Notes: generated from the letters alone by a model not told the origin. DNA of 64,000 nucleotides from Schistocerca nitens (GCF_023898315.1 NC_064616.1:643432974-643496973); one strand, 5' to 3'; shown: positions 31,381 through 42,921, counted from the first letter of the stretch. Program-made: numbers and translations.

Positions 31381-31605
31381 GAGCCAACAGACGTGAATCG
31401 CATTACTGGAGAAAATGGTACTCTTGTAGACACAAAAGACGGCACCAGTATCTCTCGTAGTGGACTATTACTGAAGAACGATAAAACACTTGTTTCTTTA
31501 CGTACTGACTTGATGATAAACATTGTGAGAATGTATGGAATGCAAAGCAAACGATCAACGCTTAACGCTCCTCAGTTGAGCGCTCTTACTAACTGGTGGC
31601 AGTAG
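31381..31605 (+). CDS. Unrecognised open frame behind an acceptor-like site, possible terminal exon
   Basis: 'atgttcgttctcttttag' at about 31363-31380 is a good pyrimidine-tract plus AG 3' splice-site lookalike. After it, the frame AG|CCA ACA GAC GTG stays open for about 74 codons (DVNRITGENGTLVDTKDGTS ... QLSALTNWWQ) to TAG at 31603-31605. The composition is soluble and ordinary. No family, donor or upstream exon was recognised, so this remains a guess. Confidence 0.22.
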   Translation, partial: EPTDVNRITGENGTLVDTKDGTSISRSGLLLKNDKTLVSLRTDLMINIVRMYGMQSKRSTLNAPQLSALTNWWQ

Positions 31606-33048
31606 TGATGGATAGAAAGTTCAATACTTATCGCTAGATAGTCACTAGATCACTGATTAGAGAACGTAGCAGTTACCCACACTTGTATTTTGGTATGCGT
31701 AATTTGTAAACCGTTTCCTACGCCTATCTAAACAAGGTTTGAGCCGTTTTCTACACCTACCTAAACAATGTTTAACCATAAATTCCATGCTAACATGTTT
31801 ATTCGTAAGGGGGAGTAGAAATTATGAGTTCAAAGCCAGTGTTTCACGACAGAAAACAAACATAGTTATGTGTATATTACAGAAAGATAGCTACAGCACT
31901 AGATGTGTACAGCTATTAGAAAAGAGCAGCCGCTGTATTTGCTCGTCTACCTCATTGTAGTACGAGCCGGATAATGTAAGACTAATGTTAATTTAAATGA
32001 CAGCTTCATGGGCCTTTTTATATTGGTGAAGTGGGTAACCATTGAGTTTTTCCATAAGTATACCAAATAAGTGAAAATAACACTGCCAGAATCAGAATTA
32101 TGTGGAATATAACTTACGGTTCCGTGGGGTAACTTCGTAACGTTTACCATCGCCACATTAGTTTTATGGAATCTATCGCTTTCTGCAACTAGATTGCTAC
32201 ATTTAGTAACGATTCACTTTGCTGATTCTTGGCGGATTAATTGAAAAACGTGCCTTGTATAATATATCATATGATTACAGCAATCTGAGGTACACATGCG
32301 TATCTTCCGAAGTGATGTAAACCTCACGAAATCTTACATTCCAACGTGCGTGGAAATTTAAAATTGAATCGTAAGTTCGTCGAGCAGGGTGTAGTTGCTC
32401 GGTTGTGTGCAAAAATTTTCAACAAGACTTAATTGATGACAACAAATATTTAAGTATATATATAGTGTGTGTGTTAACAGGATAATGAATGATGAGTAGG
32501 AGTACGATATTCTCAAGAGTTTATTATTCGTAATCGTGTAACCAATCATAGATTTATACTAGCACATTTGGCACATTTGGAAGCAATGGACAGAGCGAAG
32601 AAAGGAAAATAACATCCGAAATCAGTAAGAAAGGAAGTAATTAGAAAGTTATTATTCTATTCAGGAATGGGAAATTTAAAGCAAAGATGTGGCCGTGCGT
32701 TAAAAAAAATAGCAGGAATTTTAGGCACGTATAAAGCCAAAAAGTCAAATGAGTTGGGCGTAAACATATAACAGGAGTGCATCGGAAGTAAATCAGAGCT
32801 AGTAACAGGTGTTCGTGGAAACTAAGTGATGAGGAATGAATCGCATGCTCAGTCACAGTAAATGCTACCCTGGCAGCGGTTCAGGTAACTGCAAGTGATC
32901 TCAAGGATTGCTTCTCAATGGAGGTCACTGCAAGGCAGCTCGTTAATTAATAGCTGCTGTAGCGACGAAAATGAACACGATACTTTTTCGGCTTTATCCT
33001 TATTTATTTATCAAAGTGAAATAAGAAACCTCCGTCTGTGAAGACTCG
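31606..33048. other. Unassigned sequence with a short tandem duplication
   Basis: At about 31709-31775, 'ccgtttcctacgcctatcta' is followed after some 36 bases by 'ccgttttctacacctaccta', an old two-unit duplication. Nothing else recognised. Confidence 0.5.
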
Positions 33049-33064
33049 TTTTATCCCAGCTTGC

Positions 33065-33259
33065 CGGCCGGAGTGGCCGAGCGGATCTAGGCGCTACAGT
33101 CTGGAACTGCGCGACCGCTACGGTCGCAGGTTCGAATCCTGCCTAGGGCATGGATGTGTGTGATGTCCTTAGGTTAGTTAGGTTTAAGTAGTTCTAAGTT
33201 CTAGGGGACTAATGACCTAAGAAGTTAAGTCCCATAGTGCTCAGAGTCATTTGAACCAT
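33065..33259 (+). repeat. SINE, body family 1, Leu/Ser-like head
   Basis: Full length, with the 16-base duplication ttttatcccagcttgc (33049-33064 and 33260-33275); part of the T run may belong to the SINE tail. Confidence 0.95.
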
Positions 33260-33553
33260 TTTTATCCCAGCTTGCTCGTTTGTGGATCAAACATAGCTTT
33301 TGCGTTATTTTGTCAATGATCTACTTAAGGAAGTGTTCCGATCACTACTCATCTGGTCTAACTACGAGTCATATATTAGAAAGTCTGGATTGGAAACCAG
33401 GCTTTTTTCCCCTGAAACAAGCAACAGCCTAAATATATTTTATCTTTTTCATGCCTGACAGATACCAAGGTTAATTCTAAAGTAAACTGAAAAAGTTCTT
33501 TCTCGAAAATCTCCTGCTGTTCCCTAGGAAAAAGTTTGTAGCTTATTAGGTGC

Positions 33554-33749
33554 GCCGGCCGAAGTGGCCGTGCGGTTAAAGGCGCTGCAGTCTGGAACCG
33601 CAAGACCGCTACGGTCGCAGGTTCGAATCCTGCCTCGGGCATGGATGTTTGTGATGTCCTTAGGTTAGTTAGGTTTAACTAGTTCTAAGTTCTAGGGGAC
33701 TAATAACCTCAGCAGTTGAGTCCCATAGTGCTCAGAGCCATTTGAACCA
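33554..33749 (+). repeat. SINE, body family 1, Leu/Ser-like head
   Basis: Full length, with the exact 11-base duplication ttattaggtgc (33543-33553 and 33750-33760). It lies only 0.3 kb from the previous copy in the same orientation but has its own duplication, so it was a separate insertion. Confidence 0.95.
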
Positions 33750-33760
33750 TTATTAGGTGC

Positions 33761-36698
33761 AAAAGAATTATATACTTATATGTATTACTGAATTATACAT
33801 TCTTTATTTTTTGCAAACTCGTCTGTAAATGTCCAGCATGTAGCTGTATTTAAATACAAATAAGTTCATAGCGTGTAAATTGATTCTTTCCACCTTTAAG
33901 AAACAGCTTTCAAGTGATATGTGGAACACTAAATAAATAAGTTAAAGAGAAGCTGAACACACAGTAACCACTGAAATGTTCTTTAGTCTCGTCCCACGAG
34001 TCGCCGAGGCGTCTCGCATTCTGACGCGCGTCGCTGTAGGAATCTACGCTCTGGTCTCGATTTGTGACGCACCAGTTAATTATGCTATGTATTGCACTAC
34101 TAAGTACCACGGAAACGTTTATCGGAAGGATTATTTCAATTCTTAATAAGGGTCGTAAGATTCACTAAGACCCGTGAGGCTAGGTTGAAATAATCATTAA
34201 TACCAATGATAAATGCCGTGTTGCAATCTGACTGTTTCCAAACAGATTCCATACCCCGAGCACTGTGCTGAACACGTCCACCACCAACAATTAATACACC
34301 ATTTCAGACCAGTTCCTTCCAAGTTCCGCAGAAATCTCCGCAACAAGGTGACAGTTCAAGGCTACGCTGACCGAGAGACACACCATAGTCAAAATACATC
34401 AAGTTTCCAAGGAGACAATTGCAGTTTAATAGCGTTAACTGAGTCTTAGCAAGTCCATTTCCTTCATCAAACAATACTTCCAGCTAGCTGCAAGTTTCGT
34501 GATCTAATACGAGGTCTTTGCCTAAAACCACGTGCGCACGCCCTAGCCACACACAACACGCGCCTACAAACACAAGAAAAATAGATGTGAAATCAACGTC
34601 CGCGATCGGAGAGCATTTAAAAATCCTTGCATGTTTTCTGTACTGCAAGAATAATTATGTTGATCACAAACATCCTACATCAGACGCTAGTAACATAATC
34701 AAACAGTACCTCCACTCCAGACGACTTCTGCGATACCCAGAAGGGCTGTAGACCGACTGCTAGAATTCTGACAGCTTCAAGCAACAATTCTCGAAATGTT
34801 TAAACGCGCACGCCTTTCAGAAAATCAGGCCTCATGACTAGAAAGTCACGAACTTCATTGATAACCCCAACTCCTCCCCCACCCCCTTTTTTCTGCAAGT
34901 AAGCCTCCATGGAAAGTTCTCCTTCCTGTCAGGGCTTCTCACGAAGTTGTTTCCAACTCATGTGTTACTGGGAAAATACACAACATCATGGGAAAGTTTC
35001 TGTTAAGCAAGCCTAACAGACGCTGTCTCTAGCACTCAGTCGCTGATGGTTTCCGGTTCAGGTCGCTTGAGGTGAGCTAGAGTCTTCCGTCGCTTCCAGA
35101 TGGCAAACGAAGCCAAACTAGTAGACCAAGGAACTCGCGGAAACTCTGCTGGACAATAGTTCTTACGTCGCCCACACCCAAGATTATGGTCCCAACTCGA
35201 TGTATGACAGTTAAGCCTGAAAACAGATAAAGTTCCTGCACCAATTAAAATCCGACTCGGGTAGTTGTACCTCCGATACATTGCCTCAACAGTTGCAGTT
35301 TTGTTATTGTTGCACCACGACATTCTCCATTTGCACCTTATCGTCGAGTGATAAAACGTTTATCTTCATAACAACTACATCTGAGGGTTCTGGAAAATTC
35401 GCTTCAAATAACGCTTCCTATAACAGCGTTCGGGTTCATCGAGTATTTCAGGAGAACTGCTCTGCAGGAAGATTTCAAAAAACGAAGACATTCACCAGAT
35501 GCAACGCATACTTAAACATTTCTCATGACAACTGGTGTTAAGGATTGAGATTTTATGCCACAGGTTTCGCAAGGCCAGACACAAGTACGCCGCAGTATTT
35601 GTTAAGTAGCTTGCTTTATAGACGTGGAAGTATTTCCTGCACTCCTTGTTGCCACTGCCTTTTATTGTCCAACTGTTGCTCCGGCAAGAGGCAAAGTAAA
35701 GGAACAAGTCTTGAACACTAACTAATCAGAATAATTTTCACCAACCCGTCATGTTTAATCACATCACAGGCTACTCTTTATCGTGAGAGGCAAGAGAAGT
35801 TTCTCAAAAGCAGATTTAAACTACACTATTGAGGTTAATAAATTTTTAACAGCCTTCTGTTGTTCTTACAGAAATTGTGCTCTTTTTACTGATAGACGAG
35901 GTATATTTTACGTAGCGTCTGGTACAGTTTTTAGACTCTATGTAAACGCACACGGTCTTTTGTCAAACATGTGCACCGAAATGCAAAAACTGCACTGAAA
36001 CTGCGATATTCCAGGCATCAGGTGAAATATAACTTTCAGTCAACGAGAAGACCTTTCGGTCCTCATTCTATTGCATCGGGAAGAAATGGGAGTCAGCGTT
36101 GTTGAACAGAAGAAAACCTTAATTACACCTTCTTATTCAAATAAATTAAGTTTAAGCGATGATTTTAATGAACAAAAGGAAATGTTATTCGAAAACAGCT
36201 ATTGAATACACAGAAATATGTCGGTGTACACAGTCGAGCTCCAATAACCATTTACACGAAAGGCATGATACTTATATCGTTTAGTTCTCATCTGTGTCCC
36301 TTGCAATATGTTCGACACTTTTTTTAAACAACCCTTGTAACTAATTTCGTTACCCAATTACAACAATTGCAGAAAAATTAGGAGCGCAAAGTGGACAGTT
36401 GTTGTGAATCATCAGTGATTGCGTCTGTAGACGCATCAATTACAAAGAACCCCTTCAGAACTTCCTCTACGTTCGAAGTCACATCACAGATGCAGCCGTT
36501 GAGGACTCATTGGTAAATGCTGGTTTACATGAAAGTGGTTTCTTGAATCATACAGTTAAATGCAATTTTATTAGCTGAAATGTTCACTGCTTTGTTACTG
36601 GTCGTTTCTAGAATTTCATGTTTGGTGGTGCTTTAGATACGTAAATGGTAGACTCATAAAGTTAGATTACATACCATCAGTTAAGACGATAACCCATA
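33761..36698. other. Unassigned sequence, longest repeat-poor stretch of the left and middle window
   Basis: Several frames of 70-95 codons (e.g. 35036-35323 minus, 35281-35541 plus) have no recognised family. A pyrimidine-rich run lies at about 34868-34892. Nothing supportable as a gene. Confidence 0.45.
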
Positions 36699-36700
36699 TA

Positions 36701-37904
36701 CACTGAAGAGCCAAAGATACTGGTACACCTGCCTAATATCGTGTAGGGCCATCACGAGCACGCAGAAGTGCCGCAACACCATATGGCATGGATTCGACTA
36801 ATGTCTGAAGTAGTGCTAGAGGGAACTGACACCATGAATCCTGCAGGGCTGTCCATAAATCTGTAAGGTTACGAGGGGGTGGAAATCTCTTCTGAACAGC
36901 ACGTTGCCAGGCATCCCAGATTTACTCAATAATGTTCATGTCTGAGAAGTTTGGCGGCAAGCGGAAGTGTTCCAACTCAGAAGAATGTTCCTGGAGCCAA
37001 TCTGTGGAAATTCTGGATGTGTGGGATGTCACATTGTCCTGCTGAAATTTCCCAAGTCTGTCGGAATGCACAATGGACATGAATGGATGCAGGTGATCAG
37101 ACAGGATGCTTAAGTACATATCACCTGTCAGAGTCATATCTAGAACTATCAGGGGTCCCACATCACTCCAACTGCACACGCCCTGCACCATTAAAGAGTC
37201 TCCAGCAGCTTGAACAGTCCCCTGCTGACATGCAGGGTCCATGGATTCATGAGGCTGTCTCCATACCCATACACTTCCATCCGCTCGATACAATTTGAAA
37301 CTATACTCGTCAAACCATGCAACATATTTTCCAGTCATTTATAGACCAATGTCGGGCCCAGGCGAGGCGTAAAGCTTTGTGTCGCGCAGTCATCAAGGGT
37401 ACACGAGTGGGCCTTCGGCTCCGAAAGCCCAAATCGATGACGTTTCGTTGAATGGTTTGAACGCTGACCCTTGTTGATGGCCCAGCATTGAAACCTGCAG
37501 CAGTTTGCGGAAGGATTGCTCTTCTGTCACGCTAAACGATTCTCTTCAGTCGTCGTTGGTCCTATCCTTGCTGGATCTTTTTCCGGCCGTAGCGATGTCG
37601 GAGATTTGATGTTTTACTGGATTCCTGATACGTTACACTCGTGAAATGGTCGTACGGGTAAATCCCCACTTCATCGCTACCTCGGAGATGCTGTGTCCCA
37701 TCGCTCGTGCGCCGACTGTAACACCACGTTCAAACTCACTTAAATCTAGATAACCTGCCATTGTAGCAGCAATAACCGCTCTAACAACTGCGCCAGACAC
37801 TTGTCTTATATAGGCGTTGCCGACCGCAGCGCCGTATTCCACCTGTTCACATATCTCTGTATTTGAATACGCATACCTATACCAGTTTCTTTGGCGCTTC
37901 AGTG
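36701..37904 (-). mobile_element. Tc1-like transposon, full ends, dead gene
   Basis: About 1.2 kb. The inverted ends 'cactgaagagccaaagatac' and, from the right, 'cactgaagcgccaaagaaac' begin at TA on both sides (36699-36700 and 37905-37906). One transposase pseudogene. Confidence 0.92.
36733..37761 (-). pseudogene. Tc1-like transposase pseudogene (D-36-E spacing)
   Basis: It starts MAGYLDLSEFERGVTVGARA, and the HTH (SISEVAMKWGFTRTTISRV) ends at a stop near 37633. The middle is frameshifted. From 37338 a clean frame carries AWFDEYSFKLYRADGSVWVW (first Asp), KFQQDNVTSHTSR (second Asp) and FSDMNIIE (the Glu), then an immediate TAA at 36922. Beyond that stop the same frame resumes (IWDAWQRAVQKRFPPP) and reaches the natural end ARDGPTRY. 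I count 36 residues between the second Asp and the Glu, the spacing described for the DD36E branch. At least one frameshift and two stops make it dead. Confidence 0.9.
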
Positions 37905-38001
37905 TAATATTGCTTTATTTATATCAGCTTCCTGGTGACTGAATGTTTACTTATTTTACTTACAAGTTTTTAACCTATGGTACCTTATAATATCAGTCCA
38001 T

Positions 38002-38935
38002 CGCCGTAGCGAGTAGCCAGCGCGCCTGACTGCAACCTGGAAGTCGCGGGTTCAATTCCCGATACTGCCAGGAATATTTTCTTGGTGGAAAGATTGGAAC
38101 GGGGTGCACTCAGCCTCGTAATGCCAGCTGAGGAGCTACCTGACCGACTATTAGCGGCGCCAGGTCACGAAAACTGACAACGGCGGGGAGTGCTCCCTCC
38201 CCCCCCCCCCTATACTCCACGCCCCTCCATACCCTACGCCCCTCCATAGCACATCCAAAGACACCATCTGAAAAATGGTAATTAAAACCAACAGCTGTAT
38301 TATAACCCAACGTCGTTTATTCATAACGTGCTACCAGCTTCGACCCGAAAATCATCATCTTCAGTGTGTCAAGCGTAATCTGCCAGCACCGTACTAACCA
38401 CAGTTACAAAGACCAATGGAGTCTTCAAATAGAAACAATAGAACGTATTCAGCATATTATTCGAGTACGTGCTACCAACGAAGTCGAGCTCAGCAGGACC
38501 AAAATCAACTGAATTCCGTAACTTCCAGTAACAAGATCACTAATGGTCAGGTGTCGTCTGTCTGCTGGTGGGCTTGTTACTGGAAGTTACGGAATCCAGT
38601 TGATTTTGGTCCTGCTACGCTCGACTTTGTTGGTTGCTCATGGTGGCATAACATGCTGAATATGTTGTACCGTTGACATTTGAAGACTCCTTTTGTCTTT
38701 GTCACTGTGGTTCGTACTTTGATAGCAGATTACGCTTGGGGCCTGAAGATGATGCTTTTCGGCATCGAAAGTGGTAGCACGTTCTGAATAAACGACGTTG
38801 GATTACAATACAGCTCTTGGTTTTAATTATCATTATTCATGTACTTCAATCCCGGATGTTATCCTACTGTCCTCGATGGATTATCAGAGAAAGACTCCAT
38901 TGGGAGAGGATGACACGGCGGTCGGTCGGTACCCA
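38002..38935 (+). repeat. SINE, body family E, tRNA-like head, split by a foldback element
   Basis: The head contains A-box-like 'gtagcgagtagccagcgcgc' and B box 'gggttcaattccc'. The body runs 'ggggtgcactcagcctcgta', 'ctgaggagctacctgaccg', a C12 tract (38199-38210) and 'gcccctccata' to 38267. The 3' end 'gaggatgacacggcggtcgg' resumes after 38900. The interruption is bordered by aaagacaccat (38257-38267) and aaagactccat (38890-38900). Confidence 0.8.
38268..38889. mobile_element. Foldback element with 262-bp arms
   Basis: The left arm 38274-38535 and right arm 38573-38834 are nearly complementary along their length: outer words 'taattaaaaccaacagctgt' against the inverse 'taattaaaaccaagagctgt', and the inner 'gtaacttccagtaacaag' is perfect. 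The loop is 37 bases (38536-38572). About 55 bases lie outside the right arm before the duplication. There is no coding sequence; the frame at 38416-38676 is a by-product. Inserted into a family-E SINE. Confidence 0.88.
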
Positions 38936-39221
38936 TTGACCAACCAGAATCTGTAGACGGAGTTTATGTTAACATTATAGTACGAAACAATCAGATCACA
39001 TCGATTCTCGTGCAATAGCAATTTTCTTGATTTGTACATGAAGCCTTCCACATTCCCTGGAACTGGACTTGTATTTGAGGAGGGACGTTCCAACTGTGGT
39101 ACTACCATTCAGATTTAGGTTGTGAAGTGAATTCCGTGATGGTTTCCCTTAAGAAAACGCGATGAATTTACTTCTCTCTGCTTTCGAAATAAGCTTTGCT
39201 GAGATTTCTTTAATGGCCTTG
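38936..39221. other. Unassigned sequence
   Basis: No recognised feature between the family-E SINE and the next SINE duplication. Confidence 0.5.
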
Positions 39222-39233
39222 TTGTTAATAGGG

Positions 39234-39628
39234 GCCGGCCGCGATGGCCGTGCTGTTCTGGCGCTGCAGTCCGGAACCGCGGGACTGCTACGGTCGCAGT
39301 TTCGAATCCAGCCTCGGGCATGGCTCTCTGAGCACTATGGGACTTAACATCTATGGTCATAAGTCCTCTAGAACTTAGAACTACTTAAACCTAACTAACC
39401 TAAGGACATCACACAACACCCAGCCATCACGAGGTAGAGAAAATCCCTGACCCCGCCGGGAATCGAACCCGGGAACCCGGGCGTGGGAAGCGAGAACGCT
39501 ACCGCACGACCACGAGCTGCGGACCCTCGGGCATGGGTGTGTGTGATGTCCTTAGGTTAGTTAGGTTTAAGTAGTTCTTAGGGGACTTATGACCAAAGAG
39601 TTGAGTCCCATAGTGCTCATAGCCATTT
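39234..39628 (+). repeat. SINE, body family 1, Leu/Ser-like head, interrupted
   Basis: The outer copy is flanked by the exact 12-base duplication ttgttaataggg (39222-39233 and 39629-39640). The head runs to gcctcgggcatgg at 39323 and the body resumes at 39537 ('gtgtgtgtgatgtccttagg'), ending ctcatagccattt. The interruption is another SINE of the same body family with a different head. Confidence 0.95.
39324..39524 (-). repeat. SINE, body family 1, Gly(CCC)-like head, nested
   Basis: Minus-strand copy with the exact 12-base duplication cctcgggcatgg (39312-39323 and 39525-39536) inside the head/body junction of the outer SINE. Its 5' end has extra bases (gtccgcagctcgtggtcgtg) in place of the usual gcccgcatctcgtgg. 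It shows the Gly-headed form was active after a Leu/Ser-headed copy had inserted. Confidence 0.96.
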
Positions 39629-39734
39629 TTGTTAATAGGGCGTCAAACCTTCTTTTACACTGGATAGACTTTCGTGGAAACATTAAACCTGAGTCTCGAG
39701 TGGGTCACGAATGCCTAGAGCATACGGCACTCAA

Positions 39735-39990
39735 GATGATGATGATTAGTGGTTTACGACTCTCAGATAGGAGGTGAATTTAGAATATAACGAGATCAGT
39801 TGACACCGAGCACTAGCACATTTGAACAAGGCCTGGGGTGGAAATCGGCCAAGAACTTGCGTATTGAAGGAACCATCCCATTATTCAACTGAAATTATTT
39901 AGAGCGATCGCCGGGAAATTCAAATGATGATGACCAGAAGGGGATTGGAAACTCATTCATCCCCGACAGAAGTCTTTAGCACTGCACTAG
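39735..39990 (-). repeat. S2-family SINE, strongly diverged
   Basis: Retains ggggtggaaatcggccaag, gaaggaaccatcccattatt, and a ttagagcgatcgccgggaaa remnant in S2 order. The head is decayed. Confidence 0.55.
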
Positions 39991-40079
39991 CTCATTCAGT
40001 GACTAGTATGAAGCGCACTGCGAACCAGAGATGCGAAAGCGGGGTTGTGTTTGTGAAGTTGGTATAATCGGTGGCCACA

Positions 40080-40122
40080 GCTTCCCCGCCGTCCTTAGCG
40101 TAATAAACGTGTCGGCGTCGGT

Positions 40123-40155
<33 letters not shown>

Positions 40156-40470
40156 GTGCGCGTGTGAGGTCCTGAAATGTCAACGAAGGTGACTCGGCTC
40201 CACAGTTGGCACGCCGACCGGCCCGCCTGCCAACATCCACAGCGGCACGGCGGCACAAATACCCCGGTTCTTCGCTTCCGCCGCTCGCCGATTCGTTTCC
40301 TCCCTCGACGCAGCGTGTAATCTGACTGCTTATTAGAACGTCCTCCCGCTCCCGACCAGCCGATCTCCGTTCTGATGAGAACCTCCGGGACAGGTGATTA
40401 ACTCCAGAGCACGTGTCCGCTACAGCAATCCTCTGCTTGATGACAGAGCACATTCGACACAATCGCCTCA
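40080..40470. other. CpG-rich island with a (GTCGGC)n array
   Basis: The hexamer GTCGGC or close variants repeats about seven times at 40111-40154. The surrounding 300 bases are CpG-rich. A 159-codon minus-strand frame crosses it and turns the array into an Arg-rich run, which looks like a composition artefact. A promoter-type island is possible but unsupported by other signals. Confidence 0.4.
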
Positions 40471-41243
40471 CCTCTCACGATTTCTGCATCTGCGGCCGTG
40501 GGGCCGTGTCCTAATACTACCTTTGATTCACCAATCACAGTTTCTGTAACCCACGTCGGGGTCCAGTTAAAAGATTATTTCCTGTGTCGCGAAGAACATC
40601 GAGTTCGGTATTAATTGTCGGGCTGCAGTAGTGACTCTGTGTGAATAGTATTTTGTGCGTATGTATGTGCTCGTATCCATATATGCTGTATTACAAAAAT
40701 GTATTTAATTACTTATGAGTGTATGTACGTATGTAAGCATGTATTTTCCAGATCTCCTCCTAAACCAATCGACAGACTTCAATCAGTCTTGATACACATA
40801 TCACTTATAGTCTGGAAAGAATCGTTGAGGAGTAAGAACCACCTGCCTATCAAGGGGGCGAGGACGGCGTTGAAACATATGTGTTGGCCACGACGCTCCA
40901 ATACCCAGACTTTATTCGTCCAGTATTTGAGAATGAGAGCCCTTAGTGATTTGCAACAAACTTTAGAAATAATATCAAACCTTTACGAAACGTTTTCTCG
41001 CTGACACTCCCCACAAATTGATGAAAGGGGAAATGTTTATGGCTTACTACATTTTCGCTGTCCGTGCAGTAAAACTAGCGCATCAGGCATGAAGTTTTAA
41101 TGTATTACTTCTTTACTGCTAACTTTATTCGTGATACACTCAGCAGACAGCATTCACAAATATCACTGAACGGACCTGCAAAATCATAACATTGTACGAC
41201 ACATTGTTTAGGAGATATGACGTCATAAACTCTGATATTATGA
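40471..41243. other. Unassigned sequence
   Basis: 'gtatgtatgtgctcgtatcc' style GT-rich words near 40660-40740; nothing recognised. Confidence 0.5.
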
Positions 41244-41353
41244 AAAGGATAGATTGCTACTCACCATATAGAGGAGACGCTGAGTCACAGACAGGCACAA
41301 CGAAAAGAATGCTCTACATTTTACCTTTCAGCCAGAAGGCCTCCTTGTGAAGT

Positions 41354-41396
<43 letters not shown>

Positions 41397-41420
41397 CGCT
41401 GTCTCTAGCCGCTGTGGTAT
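41244..41420. repeat. Dispersed repeat with an internal (CA)17 tract
   Basis: 'agattgctactcaccatata' , 'gaggagacgctgagtcacag' and 'acaggcacaacgaaaagaat' followed by a CA tract at 41360-41394 match, from memory, an abundant orthopteran repeat that always carries this microsatellite. Its class is unknown to me. Confidence 0.6.
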
Positions 41421-42071
41421 CCCACTTAACGTGTCAAAGGCGGTCATGCTCTCAGAGATAGATTTCCCAGTACACAATATATCATTGTAGGATGTCTGAA
41501 ATTTAAAATACGCAAAAGAAAGTCATCTCTGGAAGCCGTGATTGTGACAGACAACTTTCAAGCTCATACTTCTGAAGCAGTAGTGATTCCCGTATTGGTA
41601 TTTTTTTTCTAAGATATATTTCGAAGCGATTATTGGATTAACAGCTCAACTCCCGCTGGAACATTTCCTAAGTATGATAATGTGTTTTAACGCTATTTTA
41701 TTGAGACCTTTAATACACACTGAAGATTTTAAGTGCAGACCACACCAGTTCACGTATTCTGTTTGATGTGACCGCAATATGCTGTCACATTGATCTCTAA
41801 AGCAGTCAAGACATACCTCAGTAACTTAATATACTGCACGTTTGTCCGGAGCTATTATTTCCTCAATTACTAGTGATGGAAGAAAGGGGACTTTAGGCAG
41901 CCGTAGAATGTTCAGCTCTCAGTGCGTTGTATCTCTTTGATATATTTTCAGACAAGTTAAAACCTTTGCAGCCTTGAATAACGGGAATAACGACTTGCAA
42001 ATGATTAGTGTGGTGGCACATGAATCAAATGAGCAGACAGGTCGAATTGTACCTAAAACAAATAATTTGGT
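41421..42071. other. Unassigned sequence
   Basis: No recognised feature. Confidence 0.5.
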
Positions 42072-42172
42072 CACAGGGTAACGGGAAAGGCATTTGCTTT
42101 ATGAACGGAGCAATCAGCGACCATAGGGTATTGGGAAAATGCATTTGGTTTACGAACGGAACAATCAGTGAC
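42072..42172. repeat. About 50-bp tandem duplication, two units
   Basis: Unit 1 (42072-42121: cacagggtaacgggaaaggc ... gaacggagcaatcagcgac) and unit 2 (42122-42172: catagggtattgggaaaatg ... gaacggaacaatcagtgac). About 80 percent alike by eye. The overlapping small frame is not recognised. Confidence 0.75.
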
Positions 42173-42717
42173 ACAATTCAGATGTGCGCGATACATATCA
42201 GGTAGGGCTAACGGGGAACCCTGACCATATACAAAGAAGGACAGCTTGAATGGCTTCAACAAGTAGACACACAAAGAATGACGTCAAATACTTCGTGGAA
42301 ACCTACCTAGAAAACTGCAAGGGCCGATTTTCGGAGTGTAATTTACGGATATACATAAAGTTTGTACGTGTCGTTTCCTTGGAGACTGTGAGGTAAAAGA
42401 AATAAAATGGTAACTGTACACACAGAATCAAATAAACAAACTTTTTAATATGCTCCGTCCATGAATGGGACGGAAAAATGAGCTCAGAATATTGTACAGT
42501 AAAAAGTTCTCTCTGCAATGCAAGTTTAGACTGATGTGACTATGCCTGGAAATTCAAACAAGCTGTTTGTGGGATTACGGAAGGATTAAGCGATGGAAAA
42601 ATGTTTCTTAACCACTAGTTCCAATTGCGTAAAAAGAAAAAGAAAACAGCACGTCGTATAGTCTCCGCCGAGGAAGTCCGTTGTCTACGTAATATCCCAC
42701 TCAGGATATAATTCGTG
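42173..42717. other. Unassigned sequence
   Basis: No recognised feature. Confidence 0.5.
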
Positions 42718-42729
42718 AATAATTTTGCA

Positions 42730-42921
42730 GCCGGCCGCGGTGGTCTAGCGGTTCTGGCGCTGCAGTCCGGAACCGCGGGACTGCTACGGTCGCAGGTTCG
42801 AATCCTGCCTCGGGCATGGGTGTGTGTGATGTCCTTAGGTTAGTTAGGTTTAAGTAGTTCTAAGTTCTATGGGACTTATGACCTAAGATGTTGAGTCCCA
42901 TAGTGTAAAAAAAAGAAAAAA
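42730..42921 (+). repeat. SINE, body family 1, Leu/Ser-like head, with an A-rich tail
   Basis: Duplication aataattttgca (42718-42729 and 42922-42933). The body stops at cccatagtg and is followed by taaaaaaaagaaaaaaa instead of the usual ctcagagccatttgaaccat ending. The intact duplication shows that this end was made at insertion, not by later loss. Confidence 0.93.

Noticed and set aside
33376-33642. Open frames beginning MPEAGFEPATVAVLRFQTAA (here; also 46310-46513, 25016-25321, 39115-39360)
   Set aside because: They are the antisense translation of the SINE tRNA-like head (tRNA B box and variable arm). They recur wherever the head does and are not genes, although similar frames are often listed as hypothetical proteins.
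40000-40471. 159-codon frame with an Arg-rich run
   Set aside because: The Arg run is the translation of the (GTCGGC)n array; the rest has no family features and overlaps a CpG island.
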